A DNA stretch of 38,528 nucleotides from Deltaproteobacteria bacterium (GTDB taxonomy: Bacteria > Desulfobacterota > Syntrophorhabdia > Syntrophorhabdales > Syntrophorhabdaceae): positions 1 through 38,528 of the forward strand of contig JAKPCK010000088.1 in NCBI GenBank assembly GCA_029553295.1. The letters are read 5' to 3'. Made by a program: the position numbers and the translations under genes. The notes under the pieces were generated by a model, which had not been told where the DNA came from, did not search any database, and saw nothing but the letters and a program-made list of their open reading frames with translations. Every line of letters begins with the position of its first letter. Positions within the stretch are counted from its first letter, which is position 1. Of the stretch, positions 1 to 10,431 are shown one piece after another.

Positions 1-1551
1 TCGGCCAATGAGCTTATCCCGGGGCATATACACCTAAACAGGATTGCCCAGGCAGTAAAGGATGCTATAAGGATGGCAGGCGGGACACCTATGGAGTTTT
101 CTACCATAGGTATCTGTGATGGTATAGCCATGAACCATGAGGGTATGAAATATTCCCTTGGCTCAAGGGAGCTTATATGCGATTCCGTTGAGGTGATGTG
201 CAAGGCATACCCTTTTGATGGCCTTGTTTTAATACCCAACTGCGACAAGATTATACCTGGGATGATGATGGCGGCCATGCGTCTCAATATACCTTCCATA
301 CTTATAAGCGGTGGCCCTATGCTTGCAGGGAGATTTATGGGAAAAAAGGTAGACCTTATATCTGTCTTTGAGGGTGTAGGCAGGGTTGCCAGCGGGACCA
401 TGACAGAAGAAGAACTATGTATGTTAGAAGAGTGCGCATGTCCTGGGGCAGGTTCATGTGCTGGTATGTTTACTGCCAATTCCATGAACTGCCTTTCAGA
501 GGCCCTGGGCATTGCCCTTCCTGGAAACGGGACAATCCCTGCTGTCCATTCAGCCCGTATAAGGCTTGCCAAGATAGCGGGTCAAAAGATTATGGAGCTT
601 GTAAAAAATGACATTAAACCCCGTGATATAATGACAATCGATGCATTCAAGAATGCCATAACCGTTGATATGGCATTCGGTGGTTCATCTAACACAGCAT
701 TACACCTCCCTGCTATTGCCTTTGAAGGGGGCATCAGGTTACCCCTTACGCTTTTCGATGACATATCAGAAAAGGTCCCCCATCTATGCAATATGAGCCC
801 TGCAGGTCCCCACAGATTAGAGGACTTAAACGAGGCAGGAGGTGTATACGCCATAATGAAGGAGTTATCAAGAAAGAGGCTCATCAATAAGAAGTGTCTG
901 ACGGTTGATGGTAGAAGGGTAGGGGATATTATAAAAGAGGCAGGGGTCTATGACCATGAGGTTATCCATTCCATTGATAATCCATATCACGAAAAAGGCG
1001 GTCTCGCTGTCCTCACAGGTAGCCTTGCCCCTGATGGCTCTATTGTAAAGAGGATCGGTGTATCAAAGGATATATGGCATTTTGTGGGAAAGGCAAGGGT
1101 CTTTGAGAGCGAGGAAGAGGCAGGGGCAGCTATAATGAACGGCGAAATAAACCCCGGGGATGCAGTTATAATAAGGTATGAGGGTCCGAAAGGCGGCCCA
1201 GGGATGAGAGAGATGTTAACGCCAACGAGCATCCTTGCAGGGAGAGGCCTGGACCTGTCCTGTGCCCTTATTACAGACGGAAGGTTTTCAGGGGGGACAA
1301 GAGGTCTCTGTATAGGCCATGTGTCCCCTGAGGCAGCAGAAGGAGGGCCTATTGCATTTGTCATGGATGGGGACAAGATAGAGATAGACCTAATAAAAAA
1401 GACTATAGACTTAAAGGTCAGCGAAAAGGAGATGAAGAAACGTAAATCTGCATGGAGGAGGCCTGAACCAAAGATAAAAGAGGGTTACATGGCAAGGTAT
1501 GCCCAGATGGTTACATCTGCTGCAACAGGTGCAGTATTTAAAACAGACTAA
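1..1551 (+). CDS. ilvD: Dihydroxy-acid dehydratase, 5'-truncated by window edge
   Basis: The enzyme dehydrates 2,3-dihydroxy-isovalerate and 2,3-dihydroxy-3-methylvalerate to the 2-keto acids in Val/Ile/Leu synthesis, in the cytoplasm, using an Fe-S cluster and Mg2+. The frame is open from base 1 (begins [17 protein letters not shown]), giving 516 codons; the family is about 555 residues, so roughly the first 40 residues lie outside the window. The first in-frame ATG at 73 lies inside the conserved domain and is not the start. Visible hallmarks, numbered from base 1: NCDKIIPGM with the cluster Cys81 and the Lys83 expected to be carbamylated, [10 protein letters not shown] (Cys147 and Cys153), and GRFSGGTRG near Ser430, the family's catalytic serine. 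The frame is intact to the stop. The neighbour is an unrelated signalling gene, so ilvD probably ends its transcription unit here. Confidence 0.96.
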   Translation, partial: SANELIPGHIHLNRIAQAVKDAIRMAGGTPMEFSTIGICDGIAMNHEGMKYSLGSRELICDSVEVMCKAYPFDGLVLIPNCDKIIPGMMMAAMRLNIPSILISGGPMLAGRFMGKKVDLISVFEGVGRVASGTMTEEELCMLEECACPGAGSCAGMFTANSMNCLSEALGIALPGNGTIPAVHSARIRLAKIAGQKIMELVKNDIKPRDIMTIDAFKNAITVDMAFGGSSNTALHLPAIAFEGGIRLPLTLFDDISEKVPHLCNMSPAGPHRLEDLNEAGGVYAIMKELSRKRLINKKCLTVDGRRVGDIIKEAGVYDHEVIHSIDNPYHEKGGLAVLTGSLAPDGSIVKRIGVSKDIWHFVGKARVFESEEEAGAAIMNGEINPGDAVIIRYEGPKGGPGMREMLTPTSILAGRGLDLSCALITDGRFSGGTRGLCIGHVSPEAAEGGPIAFVMDGDKIEIDLIKKTIDLKVSEKEMKKRKSAWRRPEPKIKEGYMARYAQMVTSAATGAVFKTD

Positions 1552-1584
1552 AGACTATAGGCTTAATAAAAATAGCAAAAGACC

Positions 1585-1616
1585 ATCCTGTTCTGGCGAG
1601 ACGTATAAGACCTTGT
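1585..1616 (+). repeat. Possible dispersed intergenic element, copy 1
   Basis: A stretch shortly after ilvD starts ACCATCCTGTTCTGGC and continues to a GTATAAGACCTT-like end. It resembles a stretch at 16733-16764 (ACCATCCTGCTCTGGC, then GTATGACCTT). Both copies lie just downstream of the last gene of a unit. Bases 1581-1619 can also form a weak A/G-rich stem closed by a T run (AGACCA with TGGTTT), so this copy may be part of a weak ilvD terminator. Only two copies are visible and they are diverged, so chance is not excluded. Confidence 0.35.
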
Positions 1617-1623
1617 GGTTTTT

Positions 1624-1653
1624 TTGAGGATAAATTTAAGAATAAGATATAAA
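1624..1653 (+). promoter_or_regulatory. Candidate sigma-70 promoter for the diguanylate cyclase gene
   Basis: TTGAGG at 1624-1629 and TATAAA at 1648-1653 are separated by 18 bases, in the AT-rich gap upstream of the cyclase gene. The match is moderate (4/6 and 5/6). The same hexamer pair with a 16-base spacer occurs upstream of glyQ. Confidence 0.35.
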
Positions 1654-1700
1654 ATGCGATAATAATCAGCAGCGAAAATAAATATCTATACGGTAGGATT

Positions 1701-3653
1701 TTGGGAGAAACAGATAAATCAGAGACAGGGTTTATAAAGGGTCACAAAGGCATGCAGATGCCTAAAGGGTCTATTCTATCAGAATTTAAAAGCCTTGAGA
1801 ATAATGGCCTATCCAGTGATATGGTGGCAAACAATGACCATGAGGAGCTATTAAAGCTCATACTTGCCCTTTCAACTAATTTTATTATTCTATCCCCTGA
1901 AGACACAGATGATGGTATTGTAGATGTCTTGGGGGTTATTGGTAGATATGCAGGTGCTGATAGGAGCTATGTATTTCAGTTTTCCGAAGATGGCAAACAG
2001 ATAAGCAATACCCACGAATGGTGCGCAGAGGGTATAAAATCGCAGAAAAAATTATTACAGAACGTCTCATCAAATATTATACCGTGGTTTTGCAGTAAGA
2101 TTAAAAGCCTTGAAATAGTCCATCTCCCTGACATTGATGATGCCCCTATTGATGCCATTGAAGAGAAGAGGAACCTGGCTATCAAGGAGATTAAGTCTAT
2201 AATCGCTGTACCCATTGTATCAGGCTATAAGGCAATTGGTTTTCTGGGGTTTGAAAATATCCGAAAGAAAACAACATGGTCAGAGAGTATCATCTCCCTG
2301 CTTAAGATTGTGGGCGAGATATTTGCCAATGCCCTATTAAGGAAACAGATGGCATTGGCCCTTAAGGCGAGCGAGTCAAAATACAGAAATATCTTTGAAA
2401 ACGCTGTGGAGGGGATCTTCCAGATTGCATATGACGGCAGTGTATTAAGCGTCAACCCATCCTTTGCTGCCATGCACGGGTTTGAATCGCCTGATGATAT
2501 AGTAGATAAGGTATATATGGATAGACAGCTTTTTGCAGACCCGGGAGAATATGAAAGATTAAAGAACATCCTTGAGGAACAGGGGGCTGTTAAAGGGTAT
2601 GAGATACTGAGCAGAAAAAGGGACGGGACACTGTTCTGGACATCAATAAATGCCCGGGCAGTGTATAATGATAAAAATCAGATACTATATTTTGAAGGCA
2701 CTGTAGAAAACATAAATGAACGTAAGCAGATAGAGTTGATGCTAAAGGAGTCAGAGGAGAGATATAGGATCCTTACAGAACAGTCACCTGTTGGCGTTTA
2801 TCTTATACAGGAAGGTCTATTTAGGTATGTAAATAAGACCTTTGCAGAGATACATGGATATGAACCTGAAGAGATAATAAATAAACTTTCGCCGAGGGAC
2901 CTTACTATTGTAGATGAAGGCACGTCCATAGAAAAGATAGTGAAAGAGATGTGGGACGACAGAGGTGGTATGCGTCTCGATATCATAGCATGCAGAAAAG
3001 ACGGCACAGTCAGGAGAGGTGAGATACACGGGTCAAGGGTGATATACAATGGAAAGCCTGCTGTATTAGGGACAATGCTTGATGTAACAGAAAAGAGGCA
3101 GATGGAGGAGAGGCTCAAGACCCTTTCAACAACCGATGAGCTGACAGGCCTTTTAAACAGGAGAGGATTTTTTACATTTGCTGAACAGCAGCTTAAGATG
3201 GCAAGACGCCTCAGGAAAGAACTCATTCTATTTTTTATTGATATGGATGGACTAAAATGGATAAACGATAATATAGGACATCAGGAGGGTGACAAGGCCT
3301 TAATTGCCTTGGCAAATGCATTGAAAGGGACATTCAGGGAATCAGACATTGTAGGCAGACTTGGCGGTGACGAGTTTGCAGTCCTTGCCCTTTGCACAGG
3401 GGTGCTGAATGCAGAAAACCTAAAGAGGCGTCTAAACCATCTTGTAGATATATATAATGAACAGGAGGCCCTTCAGTATAGGCTCTCTTACAGCCTTGGT
3501 TTTGTCAATTATGACCCACAGATTCATAATTCACTGGAAGAACTCATATCAATAGCCGATAATTTCATGTATTCAGAAAAGAAAAAGAAGAAGGAAAAAG
3601 GCCTCTATTCCATAGGTGCAATGACAGAAAAAGGGGCTGTGGTCGGACACTAA
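1701..3653 (+). CDS. GAF-PAS-PAS-GGDEF diguanylate cyclase
   Basis: A sensory diguanylate cyclase that should make c-di-GMP from two GTP. No transmembrane segment is visible, so it is probably cytoplasmic. Domain order: GAF about residues 53-215, PAS about 225-345 (SESKYRNIFENAVEGIF), PAS about 350-465 (ESEERYRILTEQSPVGVY), then GGDEF about 470-635. The catalytic loop is an exact GGDEF (555-559). It is preceded by RESD (546-549) at the spacing of the product-inhibition I-site (RxxD-x5-GGDEF), so feedback inhibition by c-di-GMP is expected. No EAL domain follows. The start is uncertain: TTG 1701 has AGGA only 3 bases upstream, while ATG 1758 has AAAGG 7 bases upstream and would shorten the protein by 19 residues without touching a domain. 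It appears monocistronic. What the GAF and PAS domains sense cannot be read from sequence. Confidence 0.9.
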   Translation: MGETDKSETGFIKGHKGMQMPKGSILSEFKSLENNGLSSDMVANNDHEELLKLILALSTNFIILSPEDTDDGIVDVLGVIGRYAGADRSYVFQFSEDGKQISNTHEWCAEGIKSQKKLLQNVSSNIIPWFCSKIKSLEIVHLPDIDDAPIDAIEEKRNLAIKEIKSIIAVPIVSGYKAIGFLGFENIRKKTTWSESIISLLKIVGEIFANALLRKQMALALKASESKYRNIFENAVEGIFQIAYDGSVLSVNPSFAAMHGFESPDDIVDKVYMDRQLFADPGEYERLKNILEEQGAVKGYEILSRKRDGTLFWTSINARAVYNDKNQILYFEGTVENINERKQIELMLKESEERYRILTEQSPVGVYLIQEGLFRYVNKTFAEIHGYEPEEIINKLSPRDLTIVDEGTSIEKIVKEMWDDRGGMRLDIIACRKDGTVRRGEIHGSRVIYNGKPAVLGTMLDVTEKRQMEERLKTLSTTDELTGLLNRRGFFTFAEQQLKMARRLRKELILFFIDMDGLKWINDNIGHQEGDKALIALANALKGTFRESDIVGRLGGDEFAVLALCTGVLNAENLKRRLNHLVDIYNEQEALQYRLSYSLGFVNYDPQIHNSLEELISIADNFMYSEKKKKKEKGLYSIGAMTEKGAVVGH

Positions 3654-3694
3654 ACATAGATAGGCCTGAACCTTGAGGCAGTTCCTTTAGTATC

Positions 3695-3700
3695 TATAAA
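3695..3700 (+). promoter_or_regulatory. Candidate -10 of a glyQ promoter (-35 at 3673-3678)
   Basis: TTGAGG at 3673-3678, a 16-base spacer, then TATAAA at 3695-3700 give a moderate sigma-70 match about 170 bases before glyQ. This implies a long 5' leader, which contains the hairpin at 3815-3849. No other convincing promoter was seen in the gap 3654-3870. Confidence 0.3.
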
Positions 3701-3814
3701 TAGTGAATCATAAAAAGTAAATCGATTAAAAACTACAAAATCATAATGCATCTAACGCATATATCAGTATGTTTTTACAAATCTGCAGTCTGTATTTAAA
3801 TTTTGTCTTTTTTT

Positions 3815-3849
3815 TCACAAAAATATGGAAATATGAACATATCTTGTGA
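3815..3849 (+). promoter_or_regulatory. Imperfect hairpin in the glyQ leader
   Basis: TCACAA (3815-3820) pairs with TTGTGA (3844-3849), and ATAT (3823-3826) pairs with ATAT (3839-3842), with a small asymmetric internal loop and a 12-base apical loop. It ends about 20 bases before the glyQ ATG and just upstream of the AAAAAAGG ribosome-binding site. It could be a dyad operator or an RNA hairpin affecting translation. It is not a terminator (no U tract) and does not look like a T-box. Confidence 0.3.
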
Positions 3850-3870
3850 TATACAAAAAAGGTATTAGCC

Positions 3871-4746
3871 ATGTATCTTCAAGACCTTATATTTGCGTTG
3901 CAGAGTTTCTGGGCAGAAAGAGGTTGTATTGTCCAGCAGCCCTATGACATGGAGGTAGGTGCAGGGACATTTCACCCTGCCACCTTTTTAAGGGCACTGG
4001 GTCCTGAGCCGTGGAATACAGCCTATGTCCAGCCTTCAAGAAGACCTGCAGACGGCAGATACGGTGAAAACCCCAACAGGCTACAGCATTATTATCAGTT
4101 CCAGGTAATAATGAAGCCATCGCCAAAGGATATACAGAATATCTACATAGACAGCCTGAAGGGTTTTGGTATAGATATGTCATCCCATGATATAAGGTTT
4201 GTAGAGGATGACTGGGAGTCACCCACCCTTGGGGCATGGGGTCTTGGCTGGGAGGTCTGGCTCGACGGGATGGAGATTACCCAGTTTACTTATTTTCAGC
4301 AGTGCGGTGGCATTGACCTATCCCCCATAACAGTTGAGATAACATACGGTATAGAGAGGATAGCCATGTATCTCCAGGATGTGGATAATGTCTTCCATAT
4401 CAAATGGAATAAAGATATAACCTATGGTGATGTCTTTCTCGAACCAGAAAGGGAGTTTTCCATATACAACTTTGAGGAATCTGATGCATCCATACTGAGA
4501 GGGCTCTTTGATGTCTTTGAGGCAGAAGGGGAGAGGCTTGCAAAGGACAGGGGTATTGTCTTTCCCGCCTATGATTACTGCCTTAAATGTTCCCACATCT
4601 TCAATCTACTGGACGCAAGGGGCGCAATCAGCGTGACAGAGAGGGCAAACTACATCGGCAGGGTAAGAAACCTTGCCAAGCTATGTGCTGAATTATATGT
4701 GAAAAAACGGGAAGAGATGGGTTTTCCTCTTTTAAAGACCACATAA
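3871..4746 (+). CDS. glyQ: Glycyl-tRNA synthetase alpha subunit
   Basis: The alpha subunit of the bacterial alpha2beta2-type class II glycyl-tRNA synthetase carries the aminoacylation core that activates glycine with ATP. At 291 residues it is the usual length. The N-terminus [14 protein letters not shown], the run [18 protein letters not shown] and the [22 protein letters not shown] region are characteristic. ATG 3871 follows AAAAAAGG and precedes the conserved N-terminus directly. glyS follows after 18 bases, so the two subunits are co-expressed, with ppdK 13 bases further on. The separate alpha and beta genes (not the single-chain eukaryotic/archaeal type) are typical of most Gram-negative bacteria. 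Confidence 0.97.
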   Translation: MYLQDLIFALQSFWAERGCIVQQPYDMEVGAGTFHPATFLRALGPEPWNTAYVQPSRRPADGRYGENPNRLQHYYQFQVIMKPSPKDIQNIYIDSLKGFGIDMSSHDIRFVEDDWESPTLGAWGLGWEVWLDGMEITQFTYFQQCGGIDLSPITVEITYGIERIAMYLQDVDNVFHIKWNKDITYGDVFLEPEREFSIYNFEESDASILRGLFDVFEAEGERLAKDRGIVFPAYDYCLKCSHIFNLLDARGAISVTERANYIGRVRNLAKLCAELYVKKREEMGFPLLKTT

Positions 4747-4764
4747 AGACAAAAGGTATCTTTA

Positions 4765-6837
4765 ATGGGAGATTTTTTACTTGAGATAGGGACAGAGGAG
4801 ATTCCTGCGAGGTTTATTGAACCTGCAAAGGAAGGTTTATCGAGGCTTTTAACTGAAGGTCTTGCCCAGATGAGGATTAGTTTTGGCAGTATCTACATCC
4901 AGGGCACACCAAGGAGGCTTGCGGTCATAATAGATGACATGGCAGAGAAGCAGGCAGAGACAAAGACCGTAAAGTTCGGCCCCCCTGCCAACAGGGCATA
5001 TGATGAATCCGGTAATCCAACAAAGGCAGCAACAGGCTTTGCAAAATCACAGGGTGTAGCTGTGGAAGACCTGAAAAAGGCTGTCAAGGATGGCGTTGAA
5101 TTTGTAACAGTAGAGAAGATCGAAAAAGGCATGCCCACTGTACATGTCTTGCCTAATCTATTGAAAGATATAATATCCAGGATACCTTTTCAGAAGAAGA
5201 TGAGGTGGGGCAGCGAGACCTTTGAATATGCAAGGCCTATCCAGTGGCTGATTGTGCTTTTTGACGGTATACCAGTAGAGGTAGAGATTGCAGATGTAAA
5301 GAGTGGCAACCTTACATACTGCCACAGGTTTCTGTCCAAAGGCCCCATAGAGATAAAAAACACAAGAGAATATAGAGACAGATTAAGAGAGAACTATGTC
5401 ATCATAGATGAATCAGAGCGGATGGGTATCATCTTAAAGGGTATTGAGGATATAGAAAAAAGGGTTGGTGGCATTGCAGTAAGGGATGAAGACCTCTTAA
5501 AGGAGATATTATATATCACCGAATATCCCTATCCCCTTACAGGCACATTTGATAGGTCATTTTTAACGATTCCAAAAGAGGTCCTTATAAACGTCATGAA
5601 GAGTCATCAGAAATATATCCCCATCGAGGACCCAAAAGGGGAACTGATGCCCTATTTTATATTTTTCGCCAATACAGTCCCTACCAGTGATGCAAATGTT
5701 ATAAAGGGCAATGAGAAGGTGTTGAGGGCAAGGCTTGCCGATGCAGGTTTCTTCTTTGAAGAAGATAAGAAGACTACCTTAGATAGCCTCTATGAGAGGC
5801 TATCCTCTATTGTATTCCATGTTAGGCTGGGGACATTAAAGGAGAAGACAGACAGGGTTCAAGAGATTGCAGGCTATCTTGCCGATGTCCTTAATTACAA
5901 TGATACAGAAAGGCTCAATAAGGCTGCCCGTATAATAAAGGCAGACCTCCTGACACACATGGTGGGCGAGTTCCCTGAGCTCCAGGGGACAATGGGCAGG
6001 ATATACGCAGGACTACAGGGCTATGACCCGGATGTGGCAACTGCCATAGAGGAACACTACCTGCCTACAGGGGGGGAAAAAGACCTGCCCAAGACAACAC
6101 TGGGCTCTATCCTTGGGATAGCAGATAAGATAGACTCTCTTGTCTCTTTTTTCTCTGTAGGGATTACACCATCCGGGAACCTTGACCCTTATGCACTAAG
6201 AAGGCAGGCCCTGGGTATTATAAGGATAATAACGGATAGAAACTATAACATCAGCCTGTCAGGGCTTATAAGGCGTGCATATGAGGCAGGTTCAGGGATA
6301 AAGGACAGGCTTTCTCTTGAGGATACAAAAGCCTCTCTTATAGATTTCATACAGACGAGATTCAAGTTCTCTATGATAGAGGAGGGTCACAGACAGGACT
6401 TTGTGGAGAGTGTCCTTGATGTGGTAGGCGAAGATATATACGATGGATATGAACGTCTCCTGGCACTGGAGAACCAGGGTGCCATTGAGGATTTTGAGAA
6501 GCTCATGGTGGGTTTCAAAAGGGTTTATAATATCACAAAGCAGATATTCGATTCCCTTGTTATAGATACATCCCTTTTCAGGCAGGATGAGGAGAGGGCG
6601 TTATACAGTACCTACGATACAAAAAAGGGTGAATTCTTTGATCATATGAAAAACAAAAAATATCCCCATGCCCTTACAGTGCTTATCAGTTTCAAAACAA
6701 CTATAGATAATTTCTTTGACAAGGTCTTTGTAATGGACAAGGAAGAATCTATAAAGAACAACAGGCTCGCCCTTTTAAAACATATAAAAGATATGTTTTT
6801 GACATACAGTGACTTTTCAAAAATCCGAATAGAATAG
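4765..6837 (+). CDS. glyS: Glycyl-tRNA synthetase beta subunit
   Basis: The beta subunit of the heterotetrameric glycyl-tRNA synthetase is needed for tRNA(Gly) recognition and carries HD-like and anticodon-binding regions. At 690 residues it has normal length. The N-terminus [21 protein letters not shown] is the family signature. Other conserved stretches are [40 protein letters not shown] and [15 protein letters not shown]. The C-terminal part from about residue 580 matches the anticodon-binding domain (KRVYNITKQ..., [16 protein letters not shown]). The start ATG follows AAAAGG 18 bases after the glyQ stop. The frame is intact throughout. ppdK begins 13 bases downstream. Confidence 0.97.
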   Translation: MGDFLLEIGTEEIPARFIEPAKEGLSRLLTEGLAQMRISFGSIYIQGTPRRLAVIIDDMAEKQAETKTVKFGPPANRAYDESGNPTKAATGFAKSQGVAVEDLKKAVKDGVEFVTVEKIEKGMPTVHVLPNLLKDIISRIPFQKKMRWGSETFEYARPIQWLIVLFDGIPVEVEIADVKSGNLTYCHRFLSKGPIEIKNTREYRDRLRENYVIIDESERMGIILKGIEDIEKRVGGIAVRDEDLLKEILYITEYPYPLTGTFDRSFLTIPKEVLINVMKSHQKYIPIEDPKGELMPYFIFFANTVPTSDANVIKGNEKVLRARLADAGFFFEEDKKTTLDSLYERLSSIVFHVRLGTLKEKTDRVQEIAGYLADVLNYNDTERLNKAARIIKADLLTHMVGEFPELQGTMGRIYAGLQGYDPDVATAIEEHYLPTGGEKDLPKTTLGSILGIADKIDSLVSFFSVGITPSGNLDPYALRRQALGIIRIITDRNYNISLSGLIRRAYEAGSGIKDRLSLEDTKASLIDFIQTRFKFSMIEEGHRQDFVESVLDVVGEDIYDGYERLLALENQGAIEDFEKLMVGFKRVYNITKQIFDSLVIDTSLFRQDEERALYSTYDTKKGEFFDHMKNKKYPHALTVLISFKTTIDNFFDKVFVMDKEESIKNNRLALLKHIKDMFLTYSDFSKIRIE

Positions 6838-6850
6838 ACAGGAGGGTTTC

Positions 6851-9625
6851 ATGGCAAAATATGTATACTATTTTGGTGGTAAAAAGGCTGAGGGCAGTTC
6901 AAAATTAAAAAATCTATTAGGTGGAAAGGGCGCAGGCCTTGCAGACATGGTTAATCTCGGTATCCCGGTTCCCCCGGGCTTTACCATAACCACAGAGGTA
7001 TGTATACTCTACTACAATTCCGGCATGAAATTCCCTGATGGTCTAAAAGAAGAGGTCATAGAAAATGTAAAAAAGGTAGAGAAGGAGATGGGGGCAGTAT
7101 TTGGCGACAGCAAAAACCCCCTACTTTTTTCTGTAAGGTCCGGGGCAAGGGTAAGTATGCCAGGTATGATGGATACTGTATTGAACCTCGGTCTCAATGA
7201 AAAGACTGTAAAGGGCCTTGCCAAAAAAACGAACAACGAGTGGTTTGCCTATGATTGCTACCGCAGGTTTGTCCAGATGTATGGAGATGTTGTCCTCGGG
7301 CTTAAGCCCCAGACAAAAGAGGAGACAGACCCCTTTGAAGAGATAATAGAGGCAAAGAAGAAAGAGAGGAATATTAAGCTCGATGTAGAGCTCTCTGTAG
7401 ATGACCTGAAGGACCTGGTAAAGAGATTCAAGGCTATTATAAAAAAGAGGGTCGGTGCTGAATTCCCTGAAGACCCTTATGAACAGCTTTGGGGGGCAAT
7501 AGGCGCTGTGTTTAAATCATGGAATAACGAGAGGGCAATAGCATACAGGGAATTGAACAATATACCCGATGACTGGGGGACTGCTGTTAATGTCCAGTGT
7601 ATGGTGTTTGGTAATATGGGTAATGACTGTGGCACAGGCGTTGCCTTTACAAGAGACCCGGCAACAGGAGAGAACCACTTTTACGGCGAATATCTCCTCA
7701 ATGCCCAGGGTGAGGATGTTGTGGCAGGTATAAGGACACCCCTGCCCATCAATATAAAACAGAAGGCAGACAAAAAGGTGCAATCCCTTGAAGAGGTTAT
7801 GCCTGACATATACAAACAGCTTATAAGGATAAGGGATATACTGGAGAAGAACTACAAGGATATGCAGGATATAGAGTTTACAATACAGAACGGAAAGCTA
7901 TGGATGCTCCAGACAAGGACAGGAAAGAGGACAGCATTCTCTGCATTTAAGATAGCCGTTGATATGGTAAAAGAGGGCCTTATCACAAAGGAAGAGGCGC
8001 TCATGAGGGTAGAGCCGGATATGCTCAATCAGCTTTTAAGACCCATATTCGACCCAAAAGAGAAGGAAAAGGCCCTGAAATCAGGGAATATGATTGCAAG
8101 GGGCCTCAATGCCGGGCCTGGTGCTGCAACAGGTAAGGTAGTATTCAATGCAGAGGATGCAGAATCATGGGCAGCAAGGGGCGAGAAGGTGATACTCGTT
8201 CGTATAGAGACATCCCCGGAGGATATAAGGGGTATGAATGCAGCCCAGGGTATCCTTACATCAAGGGGTGGTATGACAAGCCATGCAGCCCTCGTGGCAA
8301 GGCAGATGGGTAAGGTCTGCGTTGCCGGGTGTGGTGAACTGGATATAGATTACAAGAAGAAATCTATATCTGTGAAGGGAAAGACCATAAAAGAGGGCGA
8401 ATATATCTCCATTGACGGGACTACCGGGGAGGTCTTTATGGGAGAGATAAAGACCATACCATCGGAGATATTAAGGGTGCTCATCGATAAGACCTTAAAG
8501 CCAGAGAAATCACAGGTCTATCAGGATTTTGCCCTCCTCATGTCATGGGCAGATGAGACAAGGAGACTGGGTATCAGGACCAATGCTGACGAGCCTAAAC
8601 AGGCATCCGTGGCAGTTGCCTTTGGTGCCGAGGGTATAGGGCTCTGCAGGACAGAGCATATGTTCTTTGAGGGCGAGAGGATTGATGCTGTCAGGGAGAT
8701 GATACTTGCCAATGATTTAGAGGGAAGAAAAAAGGCACTTAAAAAGCTCCTTCCCATGCAGAAGAAGGATTTTATAGGGATATTCAAGGTAATGAATGGG
8801 CTACCTGTAACCATAAGGACACTGGACCCGCCACTACATGAGTTCCTGCCCCACACAGAGAAGGAGATAAAGGCATTGTCCCAGAAGATGGGGATACCAT
8901 TCGAAAGCCTCCTTGCAAAGGTCAGCAGCCTCCATGAGGCAAACCCCATGCTCGGTCACAGGGGATGCAGACTCGGTATAGTATTCCCTGAGATCACCCA
9001 GATGCAGGCACAGGCCATCTTTGAGGCAGCATGTGAGGTGAAAAAGAAGGGCATAGATGTAAAACCTGAGATAATGATACCCCTTGTAGGTCATATCCGT
9101 GAGCTTTCATTGCAGAAGGATGTGGTTGAGAAGACCGCTAAGGAAGTAACCAAGAAATACGGCATTGAGATAGACTACAAGATAGGGACTATGATAGAGA
9201 TACCAAGGGCAGCAATCACTGCAGACGAGATAGCAAAAGAGGCAGAGTTCTTCTCTTTTGGCACCAACGACCTCACCCAGACAGTCCTTGGTATGAGCAG
9301 GGATGATGCAGGAAAATTTCTGAGGTTCTATGTAGAAAACGGTATATACGACTATGACCCATTCCAGAGGATAGATGAAGAGGGTGTTGGTAAACTCATG
9401 AAGATGGGTGTTGAACTGGGCAGGTCTACAAGGAAAGACCTGAAGGTAGGCATATGCGGTGAACACGGGGGAGAGCCAAACTCTGTTGAATTCTGTCACA
9501 GGATAGGCCTCAATTATGTAAGCTGTTCACCATACAGGGTGACCCTTGCTAAACTTGCTGCAGCCAGGGCTGCAATAAAAGAGAAGAGGGAGAGCAAGGA
9601 AAAAAAGACAAAGAGGTCTAAATAA
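6851..9625 (+). CDS. ppdK: Pyruvate, phosphate dikinase
   Basis: It interconverts pyruvate + ATP + Pi with phosphoenolpyruvate + AMP + PPi, linking pyruvate to gluconeogenesis or PPi-based glycolysis in the cytoplasm. At 924 residues it is slightly longer than the usual 870-900, with a Lys-rich tail ([14 protein letters not shown]). Domains: N-terminal ATP-grasp ([17 protein letters not shown]..., [10 protein letters not shown]), the phospho-His swivelling domain with GGMTSHAAL (catalytic His478), and the C-terminal PEP/pyruvate TIM barrel with FGTNDLTQ and GICGEHGG (catalytic Cys869). The start has GGAGGG 7 bases upstream. It is the third gene of the glyQ-glyS-ppdK unit, an arrangement I recall from several deltaproteobacteria. 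All key catalytic residues are present. Confidence 0.97.
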   Translation: MAKYVYYFGGKKAEGSSKLKNLLGGKGAGLADMVNLGIPVPPGFTITTEVCILYYNSGMKFPDGLKEEVIENVKKVEKEMGAVFGDSKNPLLFSVRSGARVSMPGMMDTVLNLGLNEKTVKGLAKKTNNEWFAYDCYRRFVQMYGDVVLGLKPQTKEETDPFEEIIEAKKKERNIKLDVELSVDDLKDLVKRFKAIIKKRVGAEFPEDPYEQLWGAIGAVFKSWNNERAIAYRELNNIPDDWGTAVNVQCMVFGNMGNDCGTGVAFTRDPATGENHFYGEYLLNAQGEDVVAGIRTPLPINIKQKADKKVQSLEEVMPDIYKQLIRIRDILEKNYKDMQDIEFTIQNGKLWMLQTRTGKRTAFSAFKIAVDMVKEGLITKEEALMRVEPDMLNQLLRPIFDPKEKEKALKSGNMIARGLNAGPGAATGKVVFNAEDAESWAARGEKVILVRIETSPEDIRGMNAAQGILTSRGGMTSHAALVARQMGKVCVAGCGELDIDYKKKSISVKGKTIKEGEYISIDGTTGEVFMGEIKTIPSEILRVLIDKTLKPEKSQVYQDFALLMSWADETRRLGIRTNADEPKQASVAVAFGAEGIGLCRTEHMFFEGERIDAVREMILANDLEGRKKALKKLLPMQKKDFIGIFKVMNGLPVTIRTLDPPLHEFLPHTEKEIKALSQKMGIPFESLLAKVSSLHEANPMLGHRGCRLGIVFPEITQMQAQAIFEAACEVKKKGIDVKPEIMIPLVGHIRELSLQKDVVEKTAKEVTKKYGIEIDYKIGTMIEIPRAAITADEIAKEAEFFSFGTNDLTQTVLGMSRDDAGKFLRFYVENGIYDYDPFQRIDEEGVGKLMKMGVELGRSTRKDLKVGICGEHGGEPNSVEFCHRIGLNYVSCSPYRVTLAKLAAARAAIKEKRESKEKKTKRSK

Positions 9626-9641
9626 GGGATAGGTAGTTTAC

Positions 9642-9775
9642 AATAGTGAATAGATGAAAAGGGGACGGGCATTAAAAAGAAAATATTCACAAAATGTTTT
9701 CCCCTTAAAAATAGTTGATTACTTAGCATTATAGAACTATAGGCGATTTTTGGATTTGATTCTCTGTTCACTATT
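9642..9775. repeat. 13-bp inverted repeat enclosing 108 bases between ppdK and hdrC
   Basis: AATAGTGAATAGA (9642-9654) pairs with TCTGTTCACTATT (9763-9775), with one U-G wobble in RNA. A smaller AAGGGG/CCCCTT pair lies inside (from about 9658 and 9703). The first ten bases, AATAGTGAAT, also occur at 3699-3708 in the glyQ upstream gap. The element could be a structured 3' end of the ppdK mRNA, a small RNA or a remnant repeat. No typical U-tract terminator follows. Confidence 0.4.
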
Positions 9776-9801
9776 AAAAACGAAAAATTTATAAAAAAAT
9801 A

Positions 9802-9830
9802 TTGACAAGGTTTTTTAAAAAGTGTTAAAA
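9802..9830 (+). promoter_or_regulatory. Candidate sigma-70 promoter of the hdr-flx operon
   Basis: A perfect TTGACA (9802-9807) is followed by a 17-base spacer and a weak -10, TTAAAA (9825-9830). It sits 35 bases upstream of the first ATG of the operon, in AT-rich DNA. Confidence 0.5.
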
Positions 9831-9864
9831 ATTTCACAAATAAAAGGATGGGCTAAAAAGACAT

Positions 9865-10431
9865 ATGGATGCCATTAATTTAACAGAGAGTATTGATTGG
9901 GAATTTATAGAGCATGTAAAAGAAGAAAGCGGACAGGACCCTGCATTATGCTATCAATGCGGGAACTGCACTGCTGGTTGTCCTTACTCCCACTACTTTG
10001 ATTACCCTGTAAGCCAGATAATGAGGCTTCTCCAGGCAGGCCAGAAGGACACAATACTCAATTCAAAGGCAATCTGGCTCTGTGCAACATGCGAGACATG
10101 CACAACAAGGTGTCCCTGCGAGATAGATGTGGCACATATTATGGATGTATTGAGGATTATAGCCCGCAGGGAAAACAGGGTATCAGAGAAAGACATAAAG
10201 CTATTCTATGACTCCTTTCTTGACTCTGTGAAAAAGTTTGGGAGGATCTACGAGGTCGGGACACTGATGTCCTACAACCTGAGGTCAGGTCATCTTTTTG
10301 CAGATTCAGATTTAGGTCCAAAGGTTTTGGCTCATAACAAGATACATTTTCTACCTAAAAAGATAAAAGGAAGCGATAAAGTGGCAAAGATATTTGACAG
10401 ATTCCAGGAAACTTTGAAGAAACATGGCTAA
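9865..10431 (+). CDS. hdrC: HdrC-like [4Fe-4S] subunit of heterodisulfide reductase-type complex
   Basis: A small ferredoxin-like subunit (188 residues) that passes electrons between HdrA and HdrB in Hdr-type complexes. Two exact C-x2-C-x2-C-x3-C-P motifs are visible: Cys29/32/35/39 and Cys73/76/79/83, enough for two [4Fe-4S] clusters. There is no signal peptide or transmembrane segment, so this is the soluble HdrC type and not the membrane HdrE/DsrM type. It is the first gene of a run of seven; its last 8 bases overlap the hdrB start. The Shine-Dalgarno is poor: AAAGGA lies about 16 bases before ATG 9865, and an earlier ATG (9847) runs into a stop after two codons. The assignment by motif and context is strong; the physiological disulfide is unknown. 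Confidence 0.92.
   Translation: MDAINLTESIDWEFIEHVKEESGQDPALCYQCGNCTAGCPYSHYFDYPVSQIMRLLQAGQKDTILNSKAIWLCATCETCTTRCPCEIDVAHIMDVLRIIARRENRVSEKDIKLFYDSFLDSVKKFGRIYEVGTLMSYNLRSGHLFADSDLGPKVLAHNKIHFLPKKIKGSDKVAKIFDRFQETLKKHG

Noticed and set aside
73-75. ATG at 73 as the ilvD start
   Set aside because: The conserved IlvD sequence continues upstream to base 1 in frame; the true start is outside the window.
3654-3870. T-box leader upstream of glyQ
   Set aside because: No T-box core sequence or terminator/antiterminator pair with a U tract is visible.
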